A DNA stretch of 64,000 bases. Origin: Triatoma infestans (Eukaryota > Arthropoda > Insecta > Hemiptera > Reduviidae). The notes under the pieces are model-generated. The model was given only the letters and a program-made list of their open reading frames with translations. It ran no database searches and was not told the DNA's origin. Each line of letters opens with the position of its first letter. The first letter of the stretch is position 1. Location: the NCBI GenBank assembly GCA_011037195.1, contig JAAEAF010008045.1:1-64000 (forward strand). Direction: 5' to 3'. This document shows, piece by piece, positions 35,112 to 45,290 of the stretch. The position numbers and the translations under genes are program-made.

Positions 35112-36512
35112 TTATTATTATTATTCGCAGAAGGGGAGGGCAAACCCTACGCTATCCAAAGCCTCCCAGGGCCCATATAGCTACCCTAAAGAATAACAAC
35201 CACTGGGACTAGAATGAAAACCCAGGCCCAGGTTTTAACCATGTAAGTTTCACCACAGACCGAACAAATCGGACCAAAACCTTAAAAGGACACAGCTTAA
35301 GATCCTCTACCGATATCCTACTCCGGCCAAAGGTCCTAAACCTAATCTCCTCACAACCCAAACAATTCGTCATCAGATGCATGGGTGTTTCCTCCTCAGT
35401 CTCACAAACTCTACAAAAGGGGTCAGGCACGAGTCCCATTATATAGAGATGTCTCCTTAAACCACAATGCCCAGTGAGGAATCCAACCAGATGTCTGAGG
35501 GAGGTCCGTGAAAGACATCGGACCCCGCTACTCAAAGCTCCGTCTGGGCCCCCAATGAGCATTTTAGACTGCCGACAACCCACTGCACTGATGGACGAAT
35601 TGAGGTCATCCACGTCTGAAAGCCCGACAAACATGTGCCAGAAGACACACCAACAGCAGGCTCTGGACCAATGAAAGGGAGAGAGGCACCTAATTTGGCA
35701 AACCTATCCACCTCCTCATTCCCAAAGATTCCCATATGACCTGGAACCCAGACCAGAAGCACATCCTTTAATGAAGAAAGATCTTCCAGTCTTCTAGAAC
35801 ATTCCAACACCAATCTGGAAGTGAAGACACATGAATTAAGCGCCTTCAACGCAGCCTGGCTATCCGAGCAGATACAAACACCTTTTAAATTAGTGTTACG
35901 CACCCTCTCATCCAAAATACAGCAAAGAATTGCATAAACCTCAGCCTGGAAAACGGTGGCCCACTCACCAAGAGGCGCTACCAAATGATCTCCCGTCTCA
36001 AAATAGACGGTAGCCCCAGACCTACCATCCATCCTGGAACCGTCCGTGTAGCATCGGAGATAATTCTCAGGAATCACACCAGACGGACCCAGGGTTAACC
36101 AATCTTCCCTAGAAGGCAACCTAACCCTGTAGGAATGACCAAAGACAAAAGTCTTCAAAGTCCTATCAGAAGGGAAACCTGTAATGGGAATCGTTAAAAG
36201 CATCTCACGATAAATGGTAGAATGACCATATCGCTTACCCTGGCAAAAACCTGCCTGTTTAATTCTATAACAGGCTTTCCACAAAAAGAGGTGGAATCCC
36301 TAACAAAGTCTCCAAAGATGCGGTCGGTGTGGTCCGAAACGCACCAGTCACCGCCAGACAGGCCAAACGTTGGATTTCTTCCAACAGCTGCCTAGCGGAT
36401 CGTGTTGCAATGCGTCGCCACCACACCAAAGCCCCATATACCAATCTAGGTTTAATGACCATGCAATAAATCCAGAACATCATCTTGGGAGTGATCCCCC
36501 AATTCTTACCTA
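35112..36512 (-). mobile_element. 5'-truncated LINE with RNase H
   Basis: A 1401-bp insertion is flanked by AAAGCCTGCCTGAA at 35098-35111 and 36513-36526, a 14-bp target duplication. On the minus strand it ends GGGTAGCTATATGGGCCC ... CTCCCC, then a short TAA repeat. This 3' tail is shared with the LINE at 50176-51378 and with the SINE at 3211-3420. The flanks look like SINE-2 sequence, so the LINE probably landed in an older SINE-2. Confidence 0.88.
35209..36483 (-). pseudogene. LINE ORF2: RT end, RNase H, Cys motif (frameshifted)
   Basis: Three overlapping frames read in order. 36265-36483 is the end of the RT domain (MFWIYCMVIKPRLVYGALVWW). 35532-36284 (250 residues) carries a ribonuclease H domain with all four acidic residues in context: YTDGS Asp81, QAEVYAI Glu115, SDSQAAL Asp141 and GNEEVDRFAK Asp193, with PGH at 181-183. 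35209-35634 has LVGFLTGH then Cys74, Cys77, His86, Cys91. Two frame shifts (near 36270 and 35600) break the ORF. RT, RNase H and Cys motif in that order point to an I/R1/LOA-type lineage; the exact clade is not resolved. Confidence 0.87.
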
Positions 36513-36544
36513 AAAGCCTGCCTGAAAAAAATAGTTTCTATTAA

Positions 36545-36710
36545 AACTTTAGATTTTCTGTTCCTAGAAGCCTCTCTAGCTCAGTGTCCGGTGATAGGCA
36601 GTGTTTTCTGTAACAAGAGAACACTCTTTGGGGCTGGCAGGCACTGAGAATGCTCCGAGCGCCAAGTACCATAGATTTAGGCACGCCCTAATTCAAAGAA
36701 AAAAAATTTT
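36545..36710 (+). mobile_element. 5'-truncated SINE-1 copy
   Basis: Contains TAGATTTTCTGTTCCTAG, TCAGTGTCCGGTGATAGG, and the end GCGCCAAGTACCATAGAT, followed by an A run. The tRNA-like head is missing. It lies 32 bp from the LINE. Confidence 0.8.
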
Positions 36711-36799
36711 GGTTTTGTACTTTTTCGTTCTGTACGTTTCTTTCTAATTTAATTAGTTCACTGAGATATCACTTTACTGATTTTTTTTTTTTTTTTTAA

Positions 36800-37500
36800 A
36801 TTTGCGGTTTTGTCCATTTTCCAGAACAACCGAGTTTTTTATAGAAAATCGGATGATTGGTAATGCATTTTTACTGAAAAGTATTTTTCAATTTTCTGCT
36901 ATTTTCTCTAAAACGGCCCCAACGATGATTTTTTTTTTTTTGTTTTAACTAAGTATGTGAACTACACATATAAAAAACTACAACTTTTAATTGAACTATT
37001 TCTGCATGAAACTCATTTAAGGGAAGGGGTAAGATTATGTTTTCCCTCTAAAGTGCAACGTTAGTTGATTATACAATTCCACCGTCCGAACAGAATTAAT
37101 TAGAAATAAATAAATTACCAAAACTCGGGGTTTCAAGAAAATCAAATGACAGGAAATGCTGAATATGTGGATGGATCCGCAATGCTGGATAATATCTGGT
37201 ATTTTATCCGACGTAGCATGCATATTGAGAAACATTAGGTTGAAGTGAAGTCTCTACACGAACTTGGTGAATTTGCTCTGACGATGGATGAAAATCAGAA
37301 ACCGCTCAGGAAGAAAATAAATATGCATTCTAAGACAGATAAAATACCAGCCAGGAAATGTGTTTTTACTGAACAGTTTTTTTCGGTTTTTGGCCGATTT
37401 TCTTCATAAAAACATCGATGAATTTCAATTAAAGTTGGTGTAATAACTATAAAATTTCTCAATTACAATTTTTCAAGTTGCAATAAGAGAAAGTTGTGTG
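36800..37500 (-). repeat. Inverted repeat R copy split by hairpin element F
   Basis: Read on the minus strand it starts CACACAACTTTCTC (37485) and runs through the first block, the TTGTATAATCAACT module and on to the CATCCGATTTTCTAT block near 36850. The interruption at 37159-37351 is element F. Confidence 0.78.
37159..37351 (+). mobile_element. Small hairpin element F, copy 1
   Basis: A 193-bp insertion in R flanked by CAGGAAATG at 37150-37158 and 37352-37360, a 9-bp duplication. It shares TGAATATGTGG at the left and CTCTGACGATGGATGAAAATC followed by GAAACCG near 37276-37304 with 57225-57490. Non-coding. Class unknown. Confidence 0.65.
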
Positions 37501-37548
37501 TTTAATTGTTGTGGTTGGTTCCGGTTCCGCAGAGCTGGAAAGCATCAA

Positions 37549-37822
37549 AGATATTTTCCGTTATAGCCTGCTTCTTTTTGTGGTCATCGACCGGTTTCGA
37601 GCGTGCGCTCATCATCAGGATGCATTTGTCAAACGGTGTGATAACAACATAGATTTGCACAGAACAAATTTTCTGGAAAGACCTATCAGTCGGACAAATC
37701 TATGTTCGGAATTTTCAGTCGGACAAATCTATGCTATCACAATTGACAAATACATCCTGATGATTTGTCCGGAATACCGGTTGATGACCACAAAAAGAAG
37801 CAGGCTATCACGGAAAATATCT
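37549..37822. mobile_element. Foldback element A
   Basis: Inverted arms 37549-37661 and 37720-37822, beginning GATATTTTCCGT and running to TTTGTC. The loop has a direct repeat CAGTCGGACAAATCTATG at 37687 and 37718. On the minus strand at 37595-37618 the left arm reads CTGATGA, one extra T, a GAGC/GCTC stem with a GCAC loop, then GAAA, close to a hammerhead-ribozyme core. It abuts the 5' end of the R copy. Confidence 0.7.
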
Positions 37823-38300
37823 CTGAAAAAATTAATGTTAAACTCTTGAGTAAAGCGTTGAAAGAAAAACACTTTCATTCTGTTCTGTAAAAAGGAATTA
37901 CTTTAGTCACGGTTTGATAAATAACTATTACTACTATTCCTATAAATAACTATTACTATTAATCCTGATCCAAAATAATCCAACAAAAAATATAACCAAA
38001 AATAAATTGATTTTTTTTTAGCAAAATTTGTTTATAAAACCTAGCTTAAACAAAATCTGAATTAATCCAGAATTAACTCTAATAAAACCTTTTAAAAAAA
38101 AAAATTATAAAAAAAATTGTTCTTAATTTAGTTAATATACAGAAATTGATTTAACTAGTAGCAGCACATATGGTGTAATACATGTGTTGTATAATTGGTG
38201 AGTTTAGCAGTCAGTATATTTGGCCTACTTCTCTCCAGTTTTGGGTCAAAAACTTCACCTGTTTTATAACATCCTCCATTTCAGCTTCTCTCTTTCGTTC

Positions 38301-38344
<44 letters not shown>

Positions 38345-39135
38345 ACATATAACCACATTGAGAGGTAAAAATCGAGCCACGGTCAGTATGGAATGCTGGT
38401 TACTAGCTAACAACGCACTCCACAGTATGTCGTATAGTAAAAGTTTTTTTTGTATTAGTCTCAAACACACCCAAACTCCTGGCTAGTATTTTCCAAACGT
38501 TCCACTATGTGCTGTGCTCCCTTAACACGGTATGTCGGCCTGGCTTTCCCTACCTCTTTCCATCCATACGCGTATACTCTTTCCTCTTGTATATTCTGTA
38601 TTCTGGCGCCCAGCCTCTCTTGACCAGACCACCGCCACTGTAACAGCTAGATTGTTAAATATTCCTGCATACATACTAACATATACAATGCTTGTAACCT
38701 CTATACGCAAATTTACGATCAGTAGTTTTTTGTTTTTTTTTTAAATAACAGTATCAAAACCATCTTTTGAAAATAGGAATTTTTAAATATTTTATGCACA
38801 GTAGTCGAGATTTTTTTTCTCATATTCACTATTGAAAGGTAAACTATTCATTATTTTATAATTAATTCTGATTAAGTATGAATAAAAAATAAATATTTAC
38901 ATTCCCTTTAATGGGATCCGAATCATTAGAATAATTAAGATTCGTGGGGATCCGAAGAACCTAGTTACTCCCTACCTAGACTAAACTAGGGAGGGAAAAT
39001 TCATTTAAATAGAGGCGAGCTAACACTACAGAAGAACAGTTTTTAGAACAGTTATCGACACCAGTCAGTCAACATCATTCAATCTACTTTCTAATACTCA
39101 GCCAAACTAATCTCTCTCTCTTAATTATTCTCTCG
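37823..39135. other. No gene seen
   Basis: AT-rich with one strong microsatellite (38296-38341). Short frames at 38220-38744 owe their length to it. Confidence 0.5.
38296..38341. repeat. (CT)n microsatellite
   Basis: Nearly uninterrupted CT dinucleotides. Confidence 0.95.
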
Positions 39136-39139
39136 CTTC

Positions 39140-39685
39140 TGAAATGTGTTTGGTGATGTGTTGTATTTGAGGTAGTTGGTTGTGGCGTGAGCGGTTTTGT
39201 AAAAGGGTTTGTATATATGTTTGAGATAGAAGTATTAGTAATAAGAAAGTAGTCACCACTGCTAACAATAAATATATTCTGTTAAAATAATAAATACATG
39301 TTATTTGCAAGATATTATAAACTCATTAATATATTGTGAAACTGCCACTGATTTTTAGAGAACGATTCCTGAAGTAAGTTGTTCTGGCTTTGGAAGCAGA
39401 ATGCAGACTGTATTCTTTGAAAGCAGACTGTTTGAAGGAATGCTCTCTCTAACAAAACAGTTGGCCAAGTCGTATTGTATTAATTTAACGGATTTTTGTG
39501 CCTTTGTTTCCCTAATAGCAATGACCTTATATTTCAGTACCTGACTCTAAACACACTTTTTGAAGGTAAATTCACTGCACTAAGATACATTTAAAATATT
39601 AACAAAATTGTATTTTTGATACTATAAAATATTCTAAACTATTTTTAAAAACTATTATTTCCTTTTATTTCTCTCTTCCACTACA
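39140..39685 (+). mobile_element. Solo LTR, family D
   Basis: Starts TGAAATG and ends CTTCCACTACA. Flanked by CTTC at 39136-39139 and 39686-39689. 546 bp, collinear with 10828-11351, plus a small duplication around GCAGACTGTATTCTTTGAAA. This is the best-defined copy because both TG and CA ends are intact. Confidence 0.85.
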
Positions 39686-39689
39686 CTTC

Positions 39690-40464
39690 CTTATTCTCAA
39701 TACCTTACAACATGTAAAGTTCTTGCAGTTTGTGTTTCTATTTCATTATGTCAGCACAACATCCAGTTTATTTCTTTCTCACCTAACTATTCTCTTCTTT
39801 TATCATCTCTTCTCACAAGTTTCTATTCTATGCTTATACTAGCAGCAAAATAATTTTCTGTACTTTGACATATATGGTCTATTCTTAATTTTACCTGCAA
39901 CTGAAACTGGTTATGTTCTTTAACGAAAGATTTTCCTGTAATAAAAAACTTATAAAGTAACTATAAACTATTATTTCCATTACTAGAAGTTTATTCCAGA
40001 CCCATAAATCAAATAAACACCATAAAGTAACATCCATAATTTTATACGTCGTACCATGAATATGCAGTTGTTTATATGAAGCACACATTGGTTGATTGTA
40101 TGTGGGAGATTATAAGGTTATAGAAGTCTGTGTATACGTATATTACAACAGAAAAGAATCAATACAAATTTGATTATAATTAACCATTCGGATTGAAAAG
40201 CAATAAATAATGAAAAGTAATAATTAATAAAATAAAAAAAGTAATAAATTATAAATACTGTCTTTTCAGTAAACATTCCAATAGTTAAATATAATTGATT
40301 TAAATTTTATAAATATAATTTCTTCACTAAATTAGCAGCAGTTAACTAATGTGAGCACCGCCTTCTCATTAAAAACAATTCTCCTCCCTTTAGCCCATAC
40401 CTTTCACCTGAGTCACCTGAGTATGGTGATTCAATTAGTGCGGCAGTATAGTACAAACTGATAA
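39690..40464. other. No gene seen
   Basis: AT-rich. The first 150 bp are pyrimidine-rich (TTCTTTCTCACC), with no coding signal. Confidence 0.5.
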
Positions 40465-41640
40465 TGTTTAGGAAATATTGTATCGATTACGTAAGGATAA
40501 AATGCTGCTGCACTCAATATTTAGCTCTGGCCTAAACTGCCTCATTAACAGACAGACGGACAACCGGCCCCACTCCGCTATCCCTCCTGAGCTCCCCACT
40601 ACCACTGCTTGCTGACTTATGTGCCCCCAAATAAAGTAGTCGAGAGTTGTCAGATCAGATGGCTCGGCGGTCAAGCAACTGAACCAAGTCTTGTCATCCA
40701 CAATTGGGATACAAAATATTTAATAATGAAGTTACCCTCCTATCAAAATGAGTTGATGCACCGTCCTGCTGAATCCAAATCTGAACTCTGTATGCAAGAG
40801 GAATATTCTCCTTAAGAAGGTGCAGTTCTTCTTGTAAAATGCGATAATAATTATCAACTGTTAAACGACTTTCCATTGCAAAAGAACCGATAAGTTTGAA
40901 TATTGATAATTCCAAACGTTTACTGAAAATTTGTTTCGAAAATATTGTTTCGTGTGAGTTTTCATTGTACTGTGAATTTTGGGTATTATTGATGCCATTT
41001 TTACTGAATATAGCCTTGTTAGTGAATGTTTTTTTTTTTTATAAGGCGCGTCAACTTTATGGTCATTTGCGTCCGAGCCTTCTCAGTGCATTGCCAGTCT
41101 CCAGACAGTGTTCTCACGTTACATAGCCCATTACCGGACAATGAGCTGTGCAGGCTCCTGGAAGAGAAAATCTAAGGGTACCACGGCTAACCCGGAATCT
41201 CCGCGTTGCTAGTGCAGCGCACTATCACTGAGCTAAATAATCCATTGCTTTAAAATTTGTTGAAGCACTTGTTGATGATCAGTAAACCAACGATAGAACT
41301 GCATCCGCTCCTCGAAATTCTAGTAACAAAGACTGGACTCTTTGGAGATGATATATAACCTAAATTGACGTAATGTTCTCATTATCACCTTATTATTAGA
41401 AGTTTTTTGCACACTGGTAGATGGATGCCTTCAGTACGCTTTAGTGTGGCTTCCTCTTGGTAATGCCATCTCGATCACGTTCATCATAGGTTTGGGAAAC
41501 AGTCCAGTTTTTCTTAAACATCGGTGAACTCTACCGAATACAAGGCGATCTGATATTCTGAGATTAGGAAATCCCTCTGACAATTCGCAACTACCTGCTT
41601 TCATTTCCATTATGAAAAATTGTATACATAATGAATATCG
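40465..41640 (-). pseudogene. Tc1/mariner-type transposase, decayed, split by SINE-1
   Basis: Pieces read in family order on the minus strand. FPNLRISDRLVFGRVHRCLRK near 41490-41590 is the DNA-binding-domain end. KTHTKQYFRNKFSVNVW near 40930-40985 comes before the core. ESRLTVDNYYRILQEEL then IWIQQDGASTHF (40694-40915, catalytic-type Asp51) is the second-Asp block. LTTLDYFIWGHI (within 40468-40701) is the third-Asp block. Stops, frame shifts and a SINE at 41028-41247 interrupt it. The DYFxWGHI ending is common in insect mariner-like transposases. I could not find its terminal inverted repeats. Confidence 0.85.
41028..41247 (-). mobile_element. SINE-1 copy inside the mariner pseudogene
   Basis: The T run, AATGACCATAAAGTTGACGCGCC end, CACTGTCTGGAGACTGGCAATG body and a tRNA-like head near 41195-41240 (minus strand) are all present. 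It inserted after, or while, the transposase gene decayed. Confidence 0.85.
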
Positions 41641-41974
41641 ACGTATTTTACATTTGCCAAATACATTTTTAAGTTATTTTATTTAACAACTTAGCAAATC
41701 AACAGCAAAATTGTCGTAAAATAATGTAATACAATTGACATTTGAAAAACAGCTGAAAGCAACTGACGAATTGAAGACACATTAATGGAATTTGATCCTT
41801 TAATAAAGTTCTGTTTAAAAACTTACTTTTTTTTTATATTAATTACAGCTGTCCAACTTTCAATGGCTATAATTCATTTTAGATCTACATTTATTAGACA
41901 TATATGACTCAAAATTACTTATAATACTTCCTTAAGCTATGGACTCGAGTCCTGGGATACCCTGGTTATACACG

Positions 41975-42007
<33 letters not shown>
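41641..42007. other. No gene seen; ends in (AT)n
   Basis: AT-rich. 41974-42009 is an (AT)n tract that supplied the TA target for the next element. Confidence 0.6.
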
Positions 42008-42013
<6 letters not shown>

Positions 42014-43492
42014 GACCAGAGTTATATGCTCCACCCACTTTTTTTTTAAACGGCGGGAAATTTCGAAAAAATAGAAAACACGTATTTAATCTATTTTAGT
42101 CTAGTTTATTTTCAGTGATTGATCCATTTTTTTATACCCCAATATCCCGAGATACAGCATCCAACTTTTTTTTTTCAAATGGAACATTATATTTTTTTTT
42201 TGCATATTTTTATAGTAATTGAGCCTCTAAAAAAATAAAAAAAAAAAATTTAAAATCGGTTAGGTTTTTCAAAAGTTATGGCAATTTAAAATATGAAAAA
42301 CAAATTTCAGTTTAATGTCAAAATTACCTTATTTTTTCTTTAAAGAAGCTCTTCAAACTGGGCACCATCAACGGATAGGCAAGCCAAAGCTCTGGACTCC
42401 CACGCTCTGTTTGTAGCAGCACTTAGGTGGCAAAGTCAACATCTAGGCAGGCTAGAGTTATTCGACGTTCCAGATCTTCGACCGAAGCCACAGGATTAAG
42501 GTTACTGTACACTTTATTTTTTAGATATCCTCACAAAAAATGCACAATTTTATGGACTTATGGACTTATGGATACCAACAATGGCCTTCTTAATCGTTGG
42601 AACTTTAGAATATGGGCAGAAGAAAATCCACAAGTTACCTTCGCCACACGCCATTAGGTTGTTTTTTCTACAAATGTTTGGTGTGGAGTTTGAGGAAACC
42701 AACTAATCGGCCCATACTTCTACAGAGGGAACTTAACTGGTGAAAGGTATCTAACTTTTTTAAGAGACATTTTGCCAGTTTTGCTTGAAGATGTTCCTCT
42801 AAAACGTCGGTTAGATATGTATTTTCAACAAGATGGTTGCCCGGCACATAATGCGAGAGTTGTTCGACGTTACCTGGACAGAAATTTCCACGAAAAGTGG
42901 TTAGGAACTCATGGTCCGATCCAATGGCCACCTCGACCTCCGGACTTAACCCAATGGACTATTTTTTGTGGGGATATCTAAAAAATAAAGTGTACAGTAA
43001 CCTTAATCCCGTGGCTTCAGTCGAAGATATGGAACGTCGAATAACTCTAGCCTGCCTAGATGTTGACTTTGCCACCTAAGTGCTGCTACAAACAGAGCGT
43101 GGGAGTCCAGAGCTTTGGCTTGCCTATCCGTTGATGGTGCCCAGTTTGAAGAGCTTCTTTAAAGAAAAAATAAGGTAATTTTGACATTAAACTGAAATTT
43201 GTTTTTCATATTTTAAATTACCATAACTTTTGAAAAACCTAACCGATTTTAAATTTTTTTATTTTTTTTTTTAGAGGCTCAAGTACTATAAAAATATGCA
43301 AAAAAAAATATAATGTTCCATTTGAAAAAAAAAAGTTGGATGCTGTATCTCGGGATATTGGGGTATAAAAAAATGGATCAATCACTGAAAATAAACTAGA
43401 CTAAAAATGATTAAATACGTGTTTTCTATTTTTTCGAAATTTCCCGCCGTTTAAAAAAAAAGTGGGTGGAGCATATAACTCTGGTCACCCTG
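42008..43492 (+). mobile_element. Tc1/mariner element with ~530-bp inverted arms
   Basis: Both ends read inward as GGGTGACCAGAGTTATATGC and sit between TA dinucleotides (42006-42007 and 43493-43494). The left arm (42008 to about 42545) is complementary to the right arm (about 42955-43492) almost base for base. The arms include the 3' end of the transposase gene, so the left arm is an inverted copy of C-terminal coding sequence plus 3' flank. The unique middle is only about 410 bp. The ordinary Tc1/mariner 5' half has been replaced by the inverted 3' half. Confidence 0.9.
42668..43079 (+). pseudogene. Tc1/mariner transposase C-terminal half
   Basis: Residues in family order: a GPYFYRGNLTGERYLTFL-like stretch (42700-42760, frame-shifted); then 42772-42981 with VLLEDVPLKRRLDMYFQQDGCPAHNA, which has the second catalytic Asp (Asp21) and the DxxxxH spacing; then 42897-43079 with NPMDYFLWGYLKNKVY, the third acidic block (DYFLWG), ending DVDFAT before the stop. 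One missing C near 42948-42952 shifts the frame between the last two pieces. No DNA-binding domain is present. The last 110 bp also exist inverted in the left arm. Confidence 0.87.
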
Positions 43493-44389
43493 TATATATA
43501 AAAATTTTCTTTTATATATATATATATAATGTAAATCTATATATATATATTATAACAAATGCTAGAAAATATACATATTTTCATATAAGAGATCGATACA
43601 ATTTTAATCATTTCTTATTCATATGGTATAGTTTTTACTCCTGCTTGTAACATATATATGTAAAAAAGTAAACCGTATAACAGCTGAGTATTGAAGGTTT
43701 AGTAGAATAGAAAGAGTCGATAAAACCGCAGGGAAAATATTTTTTTTTTTGCATTTTTTATACCTCGTGGTTATAAATCTTTTGTGTCCCTAGATTGGAT
43801 AAAAATATAATATGTTTGATTCGAGGAAGTAAATAATTCCTCTAGCAGCAGTTACAGAATATAAAAAAAACCCATGAGCAATAGGCTACTAACAAACTGT
43901 CCGTGAAATACTAGACCTATGTTCACGTACAGATCTTTAAAACCAATGCTGAACAAAAGAAAGACAATATATTTGCCGTCAGTAGTATTATGTTGCAATA
44001 CAGTAGTATCATGTTGCAGGCCTGGCAGTAAGTGTATCACTCAAAATATGTCACCCCGAGACTTCTATATAGGTTTTAGGAAAGTCTATGTATGTATAAT
44101 TTTATTTTTGAGAATCCTTAAGGGGGTGTGATTTTTGTCTTTTCTAATGTGACATTTCATTATACTGTATAGTACCGTAAATAGCAATAGTAATTAAAAT
44201 AACTTAACTAAATTAAAAATTAACATTATTTACATTTCATAGTTCACAATATTTGTCTTTTAGTTAAATTATTTTGAACAATGAAGAAAAACTTATTTAC
44301 AATCATCATCATCATAATCCTGTTTTCTTCTACCGTCTAGGCAGTGTAGAAGCCTATTATTATTATCCTTATTATTTCTCTTATTTCCA
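43493..44389. other. Low-complexity and unassigned
   Basis: (AT)n tracts at 43513-43550. The rest is AT-rich without a recognised signal. Confidence 0.5.
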
Positions 44390-44600
44390 AACTGTTCTTC
44401 ACTTTCACATTACATGGTCTTCTTGGACGGCCGTGGTTTCTCCTGCCTTCGTACATCAATTTAGCGATACTTTCATTTCCCATTCTCGCAACGTGTCCGA
44501 ACCATCTGAGTTGGTTTCTTCTAATCGAATCTACCGCTGGCTCAACGTTTAGATCTCTTGTTACTCTGATATTTCTTACCTTGTCCCTTCTAGGATTTCC
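44390..44600 (-). pseudogene. LINE ORF C-terminal fragment
   Basis: On the minus strand an open segment reads GNPRRDKVRNIRVTRDLNVE, PAVDSIRRNQLRWFGHVARM and GNESIAKLMYEGRRNHGRPR. The QLRWFGHVARM block followed by a GRPRR tail is a widespread signature of the very C-terminus of RTE- or R4-like non-LTR polyproteins. No other domain is present. It runs into an ATC/ATT-rich stretch at 44293-44380. Confidence 0.72.
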
Positions 44601-44781
44601 TAAAAACTTTTCTTAAATAACGCATTTCCTGGAAGCTTTAGTATTTTAGGTTTTCAGGTTGTAAACTGCTATTGTTCCCAGACTATCAACACTTGTAAAC
44701 TTCACTGGAAAGACTTGACGTTCTCGGCTTTTCAGCCGAGATTCATCTCAGATTTTCAACAGAGATGCACTTCCCACTTCT

Positions 44782-45290
44782 AGTTAATAAATAAATAAAT
44801 AAGTCATTTTATTAAATATCAGTTGGTACAGATAAATAGCATAATATAAATACTAAACGATTACCATATAACTAATATTCAACTCAGCCTTGGGCTGTGG
44901 CCACCCACGGGGCGGTTGAGTTGTGTTTAATTAAAAAACAAAATACCAATTCTTCTTTATCAAATAAAATTAATCTCTTAACGGAAAATGAAAAGTAAAT
45001 AAATCAAATTAAATGCAAAACAAAAACAAAAAATATAATTTCTAATTAATAGTGTCCTATTCTTTTGGCAACCAGGCTTCAATATGAACATGAGACAGCC
45101 TCTTCAACTCAGTCCGATCTAGAGCCACTCTTCTCCAAATCTCACCTCCACATACCTTCTTCATTTCTTGGTCCCACTTGGTTCTTGGTTGACCTATTTT
45201 CCTTCTCATTTCCATTGGTCTCCATTTCAACACTTTTTTATCCACCTCTGATCCGCACTTCTTACTAAGTGGCCGGTTCATTTCCATTTC
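44782..45290 (-). mobile_element. Second LINE 3' end with (AAAT)n-type tail
   Basis: The ORF at 45057-45287 (76 residues) reads KKVLKWRPMEMRRKIGQPRT and KWDQEMKKVCGGEIWRRVAL, then DRTELKRL...WLPKE. This is the usual C-terminus of a different LINE protein with the WRP...GRPRTRWDDEI...W..VA.DR..WK..E pattern. About 270 bp of AT-rich 3' flank follow, ending TATTTATTTATTTATTAAC on the minus strand. The 5' limit at the CT/TA microsatellite (45309-45340) is uncertain, and no target duplication was found. Confidence 0.75.
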
